Source: Caldifarciminota bacterium (lineage in GTDB: Bacteria; Hydrothermota; UBA3072). From it: 44,828 bases of DNA. Below, piece after piece: positions 8,613-15,100 of this stretch. The stretch spans positions 1 through 44,828 of the forward strand of contig JAFGHJ010000016.1 in assembly GCA_016930175.1 (NCBI GenBank), read 5' to 3'. The position numbers and the translations under genes are program-made. Position 1 is the first letter of the stretch, and every line of letters starts with the position of its first letter. Under the pieces are notes generated by a model. That model had not been told where the DNA came from and ran no database searches. It saw nothing but the letters and a program-made list of their open reading frames with translations.

Positions 8613-9166
8613 CCTCTACTTGAGTCCTGATTGTTCCTCTCTAAATTTCTCAATTTGTTTTCGAAAACACTATATGCCCTATCGTCATAAAGAACAAATT
8701 GAATTAATTTAACCGACGAAAGTTTTTCCGCAATTTCGCTAACGGCTTTGATTGCGATCTCTGCACCTTCTTCCAAAGGATACCCGAAAGCTCCCGTCGA
8801 AATAGCAGGAAAAGAAATAGAACGAACATTATTTTTATCAGCTACCGCGAGTGAATTCACATAGCAGGAATAAAGCATTTGGGGATCTTCATGTCGATTA
8901 GCCCATACAGGACCCACAGTATGAATGACCCACTTTGCCGGTAGCTTGTATCCCTTGGTTATAACCGCTTCTCCTGTTTCACAAATTCCAATTTTTTTAC
9001 ATTCTTCCCAGAGTCCCGACCCCGCCGCATAATGGATGGCACCCGCCACTCCCCCACCGGGTGAAAGCCTTTTATTTGCAGCATTTACCACAGCATCAGT
9101 ATCCTGCTCCGTTATATCTCCCTTTACAGTTTTTATTATTATTCCCTTATATTCTATTCCATACAT
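8609..9166 (-). CDS. Macro domain protein, ADP-ribose related hydrolase
   Basis: The 185-residue protein is a stand-alone macro domain of the YmdB/O-acetyl-ADP-ribose deacetylase kind. It has VKGDITEQDTDAVVNAANKR near the N-terminus (conserved D and N residues), the Gly-rich loop LSPGGGVAGAIH, WVIHTVGPVW and the second loop SFPAISTGAFGYPLEEGAEIA. Such proteins bind ADP-ribose and remove acyl or ADP-ribosyl groups in the cytoplasm. I set the start at 9166, where GGAGG stands 6 nt upstream of ATG. An ATG 33 nt further up has no RBS and would add a hydrophobic stretch unlike the family. The gene is a single-gene unit upstream of the tRNA promoter and divergent from rex. Confidence 0.93.
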   Translation of the reverse strand: MYGIEYKGIIIKTVKGDITEQDTDAVVNAANKRLSPGGGVAGAIHYAAGSGLWEECKKIGICETGEAVITKGYKLPAKWVIHTVGPVWANRHEDPQMLYSCYVNSLAVADKNNVRSISFPAISTGAFGYPLEEGAEIAIKAVSEIAEKLSSVKLIQFVLYDDRAYSVFENKLRNLERNNQDSSRG

Positions 9167-9242
9167 ATTTCCTCCGGTTAATAAAATAATACAAAACAAA
9201 AGATATTCAAGGGAAAACCTTGAGTTTTAGTAAAAGAAAAAA

Positions 9243-9277
9243 GCTCTTAGCTTCTTGCGTTTAGCTAATGGCTTAAA
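9243..9277 (+). repeat. 35-bp five-heptad word array (GCTNTTA family)
   Basis: Five consecutive 7-nt units all begin GC (first GCTCTTA, last GCTTAAA). Same architecture as 11711-11745, 37228-37262 and, inverted, 44248-44282. It is the first element in the 311-bp macro/rex gap. Confidence 0.75.
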
Positions 9278-9301
9278 ATTTGAACTTTGCATTCTCTACG
9301 C

Positions 9302-9343
9302 TTAAATTTTAAGAGTTAGGATTTTGGAGTTGTGGTTTAGTTA
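9302..9343 (+). repeat. Six-heptad word array (TTAGGAT family)
   Basis: Six 7-nt units each start TT, including TTAAGAG, TTAGGAT and TTTGGAG. TTAGGAT also occurs inverted in 33853-33880, and a TTAGGGT/TTTGGAG pair recurs at 31941-31954. Confidence 0.65.
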
Positions 9344-9364
9344 AAACAAAAAAATTATCCTTTT

Positions 9365-9419
9365 GAGTCTGCGTTTATCCGCGCCCCATTATTTTTGTTT
9401 CTTAGTATCTTCGTGGCGT
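9365..9419 (+). repeat. Decad and octad words in the macro/rex gap
   Basis: A GTCTGCG/ATCCGCG pair about 10 nt apart (9365-9385) is followed by CTTAGTAT and CTTCGTGG (9401-9416), an 8-nt period. Together with 9243-9343 they occupy most of the gap up to the rex promoter. Confidence 0.5.
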
Positions 9420-9427
9420 TTTAAATA

Positions 9428-9456
9428 TTGACAAAAGGTAGATTTGTTATTATAAT
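9428..9456 (+). promoter_or_regulatory. rex promoter
   Basis: TTGACA (9428-9433), a 17-nt spacer and TATAAT (9451-9456), a perfect consensus sigma-70 type promoter 22 nt before the rex start codon. Confidence 0.88.
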
Positions 9457-9461
9457 CACAA
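9444..9461 (+). promoter_or_regulatory. Rex operator over the rex -10 box
   Basis: TTGTTATTATAATCACAA differs from the known Rex site form TTGTGA-N6-TCACAA by a single base in the left arm and has a self-complementary centre. It completely covers the -10 hexamer, so Rex bound here would block its own transcription. Autoregulation is inference. Confidence 0.75.
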
Positions 9462-9477
9462 AGTGAGGTAGGAAATT

Positions 9478-10134
9478 TTGAACAAATCAGAAGTACCGGA
9501 CGAAGTTATAAACAGGTTATATATATATGCTCGATGTCTTGAAGGTTTCCGTGAAGAAGGGAAGAAAAGCTTCTCTTCAGACGACATTGCGGACAGGCTA
9601 AATATAAAATCAACTCTTGTAAGAAAAGATTTTTCATATATAGGTACAATGGGGAAACGCGGTGTAGGATACGATACCGAAGAGGTTCTTAAAGAAGTAA
9701 ATCAAATCGCGTTCCCAATTAAAGAAAGAAAAGTAGCCTTAATAGGTGTAGGAAAACTTGGTTCAGCGCTTCTAAATTTTTACGGATTTAAAACGCAGGG
9801 ATTCAAAATCGCTTTAGCTTTTGATAAAGATAGGCGAAAGATAGGAAGTGAAATCAGAGGAATTAAAATAGATGATATTAATAACTTTAAAAAGAGAGTC
9901 AAAAAAGAAGGCATAAAAATAGCCATAATTGCGGTTCCTTCAGAAGAAGTGGTTAACGTTATAAAAGAAATAAAAAATTCTTGCATTGAAGCAGTGCTGA
10001 ACTTTACGCCCTCTTATCTTTCCTCCCTCAATAACTGTTCAAATGATTTTATTATTCGTAATATCGATCTTTCCTCGGAATTAGCGCGTCTCAGCTATTA
10101 TCTTTCAGAAAAAGAGAGCACGAAAAGAAATTAA
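9478..10134 (+). CDS. rex: Redox-sensing transcriptional repressor Rex
   Basis: Rex senses the NADH/NAD+ ratio and represses fermentative and respiratory genes when NADH is low. The 218 residues show the N-terminal winged helix (about 8-70, including the STLVRKDFSYIGTMGKRGVGY recognition part), a Rossmann NAD(H) domain opening with VALIGVGKLGSALL (86-99) and the C-terminal swap helix ending DLSSELARLSYYL. The start is TTG with AGG 5 nt upstream. The gene stands alone, transcribed from a consensus promoter that carries an operator-like palindrome. No other convincing Rex site was found in the window, so its targets lie elsewhere. Confidence 0.97.
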   Translation: MNKSEVPDEVINRLYIYARCLEGFREEGKKSFSSDDIADRLNIKSTLVRKDFSYIGTMGKRGVGYDTEEVLKEVNQIAFPIKERKVALIGVGKLGSALLNFYGFKTQGFKIALAFDKDRRKIGSEIRGIKIDDINNFKKRVKKEGIKIAIIAVPSEEVVNVIKEIKNSCIEAVLNFTPSYLSSLNNCSNDFIIRNIDLSSELARLSYYLSEKESTKRN

Positions 10135-10140
10135 TTCTCA

Positions 10141-10214
10141 CACAAAGACGCAAAGACCACAAAGTTTCTTATTTCTTTTGACTACTTACTACTCCCTACT
10201 ATTTACTCACTGAT
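10141..10214 (+). repeat. Octad then heptad words between rex and a converging gene
   Basis: 10141-10164 holds three CACAAAGA-like units of 8-9 nt. 10180-10207 holds four 7-nt units, three ending TACT and the last TTACT, with a fifth partial unit running into the stop region of the converging gene. These words account for most of the 72-bp gap. Confidence 0.65.
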
Positions 10215-10734
10215 TTATCAGTTGATATATTATTACAAACCACCTGTATTCAACGAAATTTATGATATCGATGTCATTTTCATCTATTCCCTCTTGAACA
10301 TCAATTTTTTCCGGTATGGAATATACAAAAGTTTCAGTCCCAATAGTCATGGTATCGGGTGGCCCGTAGAAACCAACATGATCGAGGGAATCGAGTATAT
10401 CTACCGTAGATCCATCGTCGACAACGGCAAGAAAATAGGTTTCGCCAAACGACAGCATTGTAATATTATATAAACTATCGGCACCTACCCCAATATCAAA
10501 ACCTCTTAAAAGATCAGTCTCTTCGCGAAGAGATGGCGCATCAATGTCGCTAATATCATCCAAATAGCTAAATAAATCTAAGTCACCTTTAACTGCTATG
10601 ACAACTTTGCAGCTGTCCGCATAAACTTTACCTGTAACATTTGTAAGCAGTTCTTTCAACTTTTCGCAGTCTATTAACAGAATGCAAAACATTATTATTA
10701 TACTTATCATTATACTTAATTTCATCTTTATCAT
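10207..10734 (-). CDS. Small exported protein of unknown function
   Basis: I do not recognise a family. The 175-residue product starts with a positively charged, strongly hydrophobic segment (about 4-21) ending at C23 in LIDC. A lipobox would fit except for Asp at the -1 position, so lipoprotein processing is doubtful. The mature part is acidic and rich in Asp (for example DLDLFSYLDDISDIDAP), suggesting a secreted or periplasmic location. It has its own promoter and a GAGAGG RBS 8 nt before the ATG. It lies directly downstream of the terminator of the OmpA-like gene and converges on rex. The frame is open and well served by signals, so I take it as real. Confidence 0.65.
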   Translation of the reverse strand: MIKMKLSIMISIIIMFCILLIDCEKLKELLTNVTGKVYADSCKVVIAVKGDLDLFSYLDDISDIDAPSLREETDLLRGFDIGVGADSLYNITMLSFGETYFLAVVDDGSTVDILDSLDHVGFYGPPDTMTIGTETFVYSIPEKIDVQEGIDENDIDIINFVEYRWFVIIYQLINQ

Positions 10735-10757
10735 AATCGATACCTCTCTTATTAGTT

Positions 10758-10785
10758 ATCTTATTGATTTTTTAGCTAATGTCAA
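10758..10785 (-). promoter_or_regulatory. Promoter of the small exported protein gene
   Basis: Minus strand TTGACA (10785-10780), 16 nt, TAAGAT (10763-10758), about 24 nt before the ATG and just beyond the preceding terminator. Confidence 0.7.
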
Positions 10786-10788
10786 CAT

Positions 10789-10823
10789 AAAAAAAGAGGA
10801 GACTTATATAAATCTCCTCTTTT
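10789..10823 (-). terminator. Rho-independent terminator of the OmpA-like gene
   Basis: A perfect 11-bp stem (10813-10823 with 10792-10802) closes a 10-nt loop and is followed on the minus strand by a run of seven T. It begins 23 nt after the stop codon. Confidence 0.92.
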
Positions 10824-10845
10824 CTAATAAATAAAAATTATTGAA

Positions 10846-11505
10846 TTAACCTGCTTCCTTTTCGGCAATCTTTTTAAGTTTATCGTTGGCAAAGATTGCG
10901 ACTTCAACTCTGCGGTTCTGTGCTTTACCTTCCATTGTCTCATTGCTCGCTATAGGCTGCTGCTCACCATATCCCATTATTGTGAAACGGGTAGGATCTA
11001 CTTGTAAACTTTCAAGATAATTAGCAACCGCGTTAGCTCTCGAACGGGATAACTGCAGGTTATACTCTTCCGAACCATCGGAATCAGTATGCCCTTCCAG
11101 CAATATATTCGTATCTTTATATTTATTGAGAATTCTGGCAAGATTAGACAAATTTTCCCTGCTTGCTGTTTTTAAAGCAGCTTTGCCTGTGTCGAACAAT
11201 AAACCCGAATCAAAGGTAATTTTAATGCCTTCGCCAACTCGCTCAATCTTTGCTCCGGCAATGTCTTGCTTCATTTCCTCTGCCTGATTATCCATATAAT
11301 TGCCTATATAATTACCAGCTGCACCGCCAACTGCTGCACCTATTATAGCACCCAGTGCAGTATTTCCAGCTTTCTTACCAATAAGACCTCCGACTACTCC
11401 TCCGGCTGCTGCTCCAATAACAGTACCCTTTGCCTGATTGCTCGCACAACCAATAATTCCGAGAAGCAACACTGCTACCAATAATACTCCTAATGACTTT
11501 CTCAT
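10846..11505 (-). CDS. OmpA/Pal-type lipoprotein with glycine-zipper region
   Basis: The 219 residues have a lipoprotein signal (lipobox GIIGC, C20), a glycine-zipper region (about 28-70, repeated GAAAGG/GGLIG motifs) and a C-terminal OmpA-like peptidoglycan-binding domain (about 95-205). The last contains EGHTDSDG, LSRSRANAVANYL and the closing NRRVEV Arg pair. It should anchor the outer membrane to peptidoglycan. It is longer than Pal and resembles the YiaD type, which has the same order of domains. A strong AGGAGG precedes the ATG, a consensus promoter lies about 100 nt upstream and a clean terminator follows, so it is a monocistronic, probably abundant message. Confidence 0.93.
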   Translation of the reverse strand: MRKSLGVLLVAVLLLGIIGCASNQAKGTVIGAAAGGVVGGLIGKKAGNTALGAIIGAAVGGAAGNYIGNYMDNQAEEMKQDIAGAKIERVGEGIKITFDSGLLFDTGKAALKTASRENLSNLARILNKYKDTNILLEGHTDSDGSEEYNLQLSRSRANAVANYLESLQVDPTRFTIMGYGEQQPIASNETMEGKAQNRRVEVAIFANDKLKKIAEKEAG

Positions 11506-11608
11506 AATATCTTCCTCCTCCTTTTAATTTTTTTACTAAGTTTTATTATTTATATAAAAAAATCCTTCATAAAATTCTTATTGCTGGTTGATTTCTTGAC
11601 TATGTTTA

Positions 11609-11636
11609 ATTATACAGATTTTTTGATCTTTGTCAA
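11609..11636 (-). promoter_or_regulatory. Promoter of the OmpA-type lipoprotein gene
   Basis: Minus strand TTGACA (11636-11631), 16 nt, TATAAT (11614-11609). The leader is about 97 nt. No operator was recognised. The rest of the 301-bp gap 11506-11806 holds the word arrays listed separately. Confidence 0.88.
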
Positions 11637-11710
11637 GTGAGGGTTTTCCGTTACCTGGGAGAGTTCATGCACATGGTGGTACAGTTAGGAAGTTAAATAT
11701 TATAAACGAA

Positions 11711-11745
11711 GCTCTTAGCCTTTAGCTTTTGGATATTAGCTTAAA
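11711..11745 (+). repeat. 35-bp five-heptad word array (GCTNTTA family)
   Basis: Five 7-nt units, first GCTCTTA, then GCCTTTA, GCTTTTG, GATATTA and a final GCTTAAA. First and last units are identical to those at 9243-9277. Confidence 0.8.
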
Positions 11746-11755
11746 AAGGAAAAAA

Positions 11756-11798
11756 CTTTGTGTTCTTTGTGTCTTTGTGTGAGATTTTCTTTGTGCGG
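11756..11798 (+). repeat. Octad words (CTTTGTGT)
   Basis: CTTTGTGT occurs three times with 9- and 8-nt spacing and once more as CTTTGTGC after an 8-nt interval. It follows the heptad array by 10 A-rich bases, the same order as at 37228-37286. Confidence 0.75.
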
Positions 11799-11806
11799 TT
11801 TACTCT

Positions 11807-13864
11807 TCAATCAATAATTATTTCTTCGAAATCACAGAAAAGGTGAAATAAACTTCTTACATAATAAAGAAGCGCCAACCTATTGTTTCTTAAATTTGCA
11901 TCATCAGTCATTACTAAGACATTATCAAAAAGATTATCGATATACGGTCTTATTTTCTTCAACTGATTTATTCCTTTGGTATAATCTCTTTTATCTATGA
12001 ATTTTTTTAAAGCCGGTTCTATCTCTTTTGCCTTTTCGAATAATTCTTTTTCTTCTTTTTCTTTCAAAAGCGCCTTTTTTACTTCCCCGGGATTTTTAGC
12101 CTCCAAGATATTAGAAACTCTCTTCTGCCCAATAACAAGTTTTTCGAACTCTGCCTCGTCTTTTCTAACTTCCATCATAGATTTAGCAACAAGATACGCA
12201 TCGAAAATATTACTCCACTTCTCCGAAAGAACAGCATTCGCGATATCATACCTGATTCCTTTACTCTGAAGGCTCCCCCCTACTCTCTCTATAATAAATC
12301 GTTTGATTTCCTCAAATATTTCCTTATTTTTTCCAGCCGAAAACAACTCAAGATCTTTTTTAATCAGTTCATCCAGAGGAAAAGCGAGTTCAAATTCTAA
12401 TAATATTTTAATAAAACCGGTCATAGCCTGACGCAAACCAAAAGGATCCCTGGAGCCTGTAGGCTTTTCTCCGGCTAAAAAACTTCCGACGATTAAATCG
12501 ATTCTGTCCGCGAGAGAGACAACCGCCGCCTCTTTTGAACGGGGAAGTTCATCTTCTATATTTCTGGGTTTATAATGGTCTTCTATTACTCTACAAATCT
12601 CTTCCGGTAGCCCTTCAGCTCTGCCATACTCAGAGCCTATATAACCTTCTAAATTTGTGAACTCCTTACCGTCTCTTATCATTAAAGTAGTCAAATCTAC
12701 TTTGGAAAGCCTTGCCCCTTCTTTAACGACTTTCAGGTCAATCTTATCCACCCTCTCCCCTATCCACTTACTCAATTTTTCAAGCCTCTCTGTTCTCTCC
12801 AACAAATTTCCTAAATTTTTATGCCATTTTATACCGGATAATCTTGATATTCTTTCTTTAATTGGTACTTTCCTATCGACTTCCCAGTAAAATTTCGCGT
12901 CTTCCAGCCTTGCGGTAAGGACTTTTTCGTTGCCTTTAATAATTTCTTTATTTGGCTTATTATTTATTGCGGAAATAAAATTCGGCATGAGTTTCGAGTC
13001 TTCCCTTACCGGAAAATATCTCTGATGAGTTTCCATCGCGGAAATCACAACTTCATCCGGCAATGTAAGAAACTTTTTATCAAAAGAACCGAGAATTACA
13101 AAAGGATATTCAATCAAGTTTGAAACTTCATCAAGAAGACCCGGAGAGAAAATAGGCTTAGCCTTAATCTTACTTACTTCTTTTTCAATCAAGCTTCTAA
13201 GAAGTTTCTTTCTTTCCCCTGGATCCACAATAACATGAGAATCTTTAAGTTTCTTTTTATAATTTGAAGGATTGATTTTGATTTTATTATTTGAAATTAA
13301 ACGGTTTCCAAAAGTAGTGTCTGAACTTTTAACTCCGGCGACCGAAACCGATAATACTTTACAACCTAAAATCACAACAAACCATCTTATTGGTCTTGCG
13401 AACGAAAAATTGGTTTTCTCCCAGCGCATCTTTTTAGGAAATTCGATCGCCTTTATCACGGAAACTAAATTTTCACAGATAATATCCTCTGTACTTCGTA
13501 TATCCTCTTCAATTTCCGCAACCACACATTCTTTTTTGCCTATAGTTTCGATTTTTAAAGAATCAACGGATACACCCTTAGATGAAGCGAAACCTTTTAA
13601 CATTTTTGTAGGTTTTCCGTCCTTATAAGCAAGTGCCGCAGGCGGTCCTTTTATTTTAGTTACAACTTTCCCCTGTTTCAGAGCGATATTCTTTATTATA
13701 ACCGCCAATCTCCTTGGCGTATAATATTTTTCTATTTTGGAATAAGAAATTTTATTTGAAAGAAATAACGTCTCAAGACCCTTTTTAAAAGAGCAAATAG
13801 CGTTCTCTAAATATCCCGCCGGGATTTCTTCCGTTCCAATTTCTATGAGTACATCTCTATCCAT
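11807..13864 (-). CDS. glyS: Glycyl-tRNA synthetase beta subunit
   Basis: The beta subunit of the bacterial alpha2-beta2 GlyRS carries tRNA-binding functions. The 685 residues begin LIEIGTEEIPAGYLENA, the family hallmark. They run through PRRLAVII, MRWEKTNFSFARPIRW, the central GSRDPFGLRQAM segment and a C-terminal anticodon-binding region with FDNVLVM. Length is normal. The ATG lies within the last codons of glyQ (22-bp overlap) and has only a weak RBS, so translation is probably coupled to glyQ. Frame and motifs are intact. Confidence 0.97.
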   Translation of the reverse strand: MDRDVLIEIGTEEIPAGYLENAICSFKKGLETLFLSNKISYSKIEKYYTPRRLAVIIKNIALKQGKVVTKIKGPPAALAYKDGKPTKMLKGFASSKGVSVDSLKIETIGKKECVVAEIEEDIRSTEDIICENLVSVIKAIEFPKKMRWEKTNFSFARPIRWFVVILGCKVLSVSVAGVKSSDTTFGNRLISNNKIKINPSNYKKKLKDSHVIVDPGERKKLLRSLIEKEVSKIKAKPIFSPGLLDEVSNLIEYPFVILGSFDKKFLTLPDEVVISAMETHQRYFPVREDSKLMPNFISAINNKPNKEIIKGNEKVLTARLEDAKFYWEVDRKVPIKERISRLSGIKWHKNLGNLLERTERLEKLSKWIGERVDKIDLKVVKEGARLSKVDLTTLMIRDGKEFTNLEGYIGSEYGRAEGLPEEICRVIEDHYKPRNIEDELPRSKEAAVVSLADRIDLIVGSFLAGEKPTGSRDPFGLRQAMTGFIKILLEFELAFPLDELIKKDLELFSAGKNKEIFEEIKRFIIERVGGSLQSKGIRYDIANAVLSEKWSNIFDAYLVAKSMMEVRKDEAEFEKLVIGQKRVSNILEAKNPGEVKKALLKEKEEKELFEKAKEIEPALKKFIDKRDYTKGINQLKKIRPYIDNLFDNVLVMTDDANLRNNRLALLYYVRSLFHLFCDFEEIIID

Positions 13865-14685
13865 TTTTTAGCCGCCATATTCGCCAATTTTCTTATTTCG
13901 AGTATATGATTATTCCTCTGCTCGACAGAAAGAGCTCCGCGAGCATCTAAAAGATTAAAAGTATGCGAAGCTTTTATGACGAAATCATAACCCGGATAAA
14001 GTAAATTTTTATTAATTAATCTTACAGCTTCGCTTTTACATTCATTGAAATAATTAAAAAGAGCATTCACATCAGCTTCATCGAAATTATAAACACAAAA
14101 TTGATATTCCTGCTCCTTATTCAAATCTGCCCAGGTCTTACTCTCCGACCACGGTAAGTCAAAAACCGAATTAGAGCCGGAAAGAAGAATAGCAATTCGT
14201 TCCAATCCATAAGTCAATTCGGCGCAAATAGGATCGAGGTTTATGCCTCCCACCTGCTGAAAATATGTAAATTGAGTGATTTCTTGCCCGTCCAGCCAGA
14301 CTTCCCAACCCAGGCCCCAGGCTCCGAGAGTCGGAGATTCCCAGTCGTCTTCAACAAAACGTATATCATGTTTACCGATATCCAGAGAAATATATTCAAG
14401 ACTCTTGAGGTATAAATCCTGTACATCGTAAGGAGCTGGTTTTAAAATCACCTGGTACTGCTGGAACTGCTGCATGCGGTTTGGATTCTCGGCGTACCTG
14501 CCGTCCTTCGGTCTTCTTGAAGTTTCGATATAGGCTACATTCAAAGGTTCTCTTCCTAACGATCCGAAAAAAGTCAAAGGATTAAAAGTACCCGCTCCGA
14601 CTTCAGAAGTGTACGGAAGACCGATTGTACAACCCTTTTTTGCCCAGAATTCCTCTAATTTTAAATAAACGGTTTGAAAGTCTAT
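13843..14685 (-). CDS. glyQ: Glycyl-tRNA synthetase alpha subunit, probable AUA start
   Basis: The catalytic alpha subunit contains the class II core: FQTVYLKLEEFWAKKGCTI at the N-terminus, EVGAGTFNPLTF, FQQYQVILKPAP, GAWGLGWEVWLDGQEITQFT and AELTYGLERIA. With the start used here it has 280 residues. An in-frame ATG exists 45 nt upstream (14730), but it has no RBS, adds a basic tail foreign to GlyQ and falls between the -35 and -10 boxes of the only visible promoter. Downstream of that promoter an AAGGAG stands exactly 6 nt before an in-frame ATA at 14685, giving the protein start D-F-Q-T-V seen in the family. I therefore chose ATA, as for tyrS. Confidence 0.9.
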   Translation of the reverse strand: MDFQTVYLKLEEFWAKKGCTIGLPYTSEVGAGTFNPLTFFGSLGREPLNVAYIETSRRPKDGRYAENPNRMQQFQQYQVILKPAPYDVQDLYLKSLEYISLDIGKHDIRFVEDDWESPTLGAWGLGWEVWLDGQEITQFTYFQQVGGINLDPICAELTYGLERIAILLSGSNSVFDLPWSESKTWADLNKEQEYQFCVYNFDEADVNALFNYFNECKSEAVRLINKNLLYPGYDFVIKASHTFNLLDARGALSVEQRNNHILEIRKLANMAAKKWIEMYS

Positions 14686-14691
14686 GTTAAT

Positions 14692-14697
14692 CTCCTT
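14692..14697 (-). promoter_or_regulatory. Shine-Dalgarno of glyQ that points to an ATA start
   Basis: AAGGAG on the minus strand, 6 nt before the ATA at 14683-14685. No ATG, GTG or TTG lies at usable distance. Confidence 0.65.
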
Positions 14698-14709
14698 TTT
14701 CCTTTGAAC

Positions 14710-14737
14710 AATATATATTTTTTTTCTCATTTGTCAA
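14710..14737 (-). promoter_or_regulatory. glyQS promoter
   Basis: Minus strand TTGACA (14737-14732), 16 nt, TATATT (14715-14710). Predicted transcription start near 14703 leaves an 18-nt leader containing the AAGGAG. Confidence 0.75.
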
Positions 14738-14759
14738 ATGGAAAAATTACATCTTTTTT

Positions 14760-14780
14760 ACCACAGAGAACACAGAGAAA
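14760..14780 (+). repeat. Octad-type words (CACAGAGA) upstream of glyQ
   Basis: CCACAGAGAA and CACAGAGAAA lie side by side, the complement of the CTCTGTG words found at 32009 and 37276. The word ends 23 nt upstream of the glyQ -35 box. Confidence 0.6.
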
Positions 14781-14819
14781 AAAAGAACTCACTGAGAACA
14801 CTCCCCAAAAAAAACACCC

Positions 14820-14847
14820 TTGCAAAAAAATTTTCTTTCATTATAAT
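14820..14847 (+). promoter_or_regulatory. Promoter of the TonB receptor operon
   Basis: TTGCAA (14820-14825), 16 nt, TATAAT (14842-14847). It diverges from the glyQ promoter and implies a start near 14854. Confidence 0.72.
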
Positions 14848-14853
14848 ATTTGA

Positions 14854-15100
14854 AAATTTTTTTTAATTTAGGTAAGGATAAAGATTATAAGTTGATAAGG
14901 ATAAAGATTTTTTTTTCTACTTCTAAGGATTGGTTAAACTTTCGGATAATTAACCTAAATTTTCAGGGGGTTGTAATAAAGTTGAGTCTTTCTACAAGCG
15001 TATCGGTAATTCAAGTTAGAAAAAGCGTTGTTGTCAAATTTGCTATATCTAAGTTCTCGATTTTAAAGAATTTAGTAAAACCTAATGAAAGGAGGGTTTT
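14854..15100 (+). other. Long 5' leader of the TonB receptor operon
   Basis: About 247 nt of leader precede the receptor ATG. A 14-nt direct repeat TAAGGATAAAGATT sits at 14873-14886 and 14896-14909 (23-nt offset). A GGTTAA/TTAACC hairpin follows with a 12-nt loop (about 14930-14953). No known riboswitch was recognised. An 84-codon open frame crosses the leader and ends in an ATGA overlap with the receptor start, but lacks an ATG and RBS. Confidence 0.5.

Noticed and set aside
9167-9199. Upstream ATG of the macro-domain gene
   Set aside because: No RBS, adds a hydrophobic stretch, while the inner ATG has GGAGG at good distance.
14686-14730. In-frame ATG at 14730 as glyQ start
   Set aside because: No RBS, lies between the -35 and -10 boxes, and adds a basic tail not seen in GlyQ.
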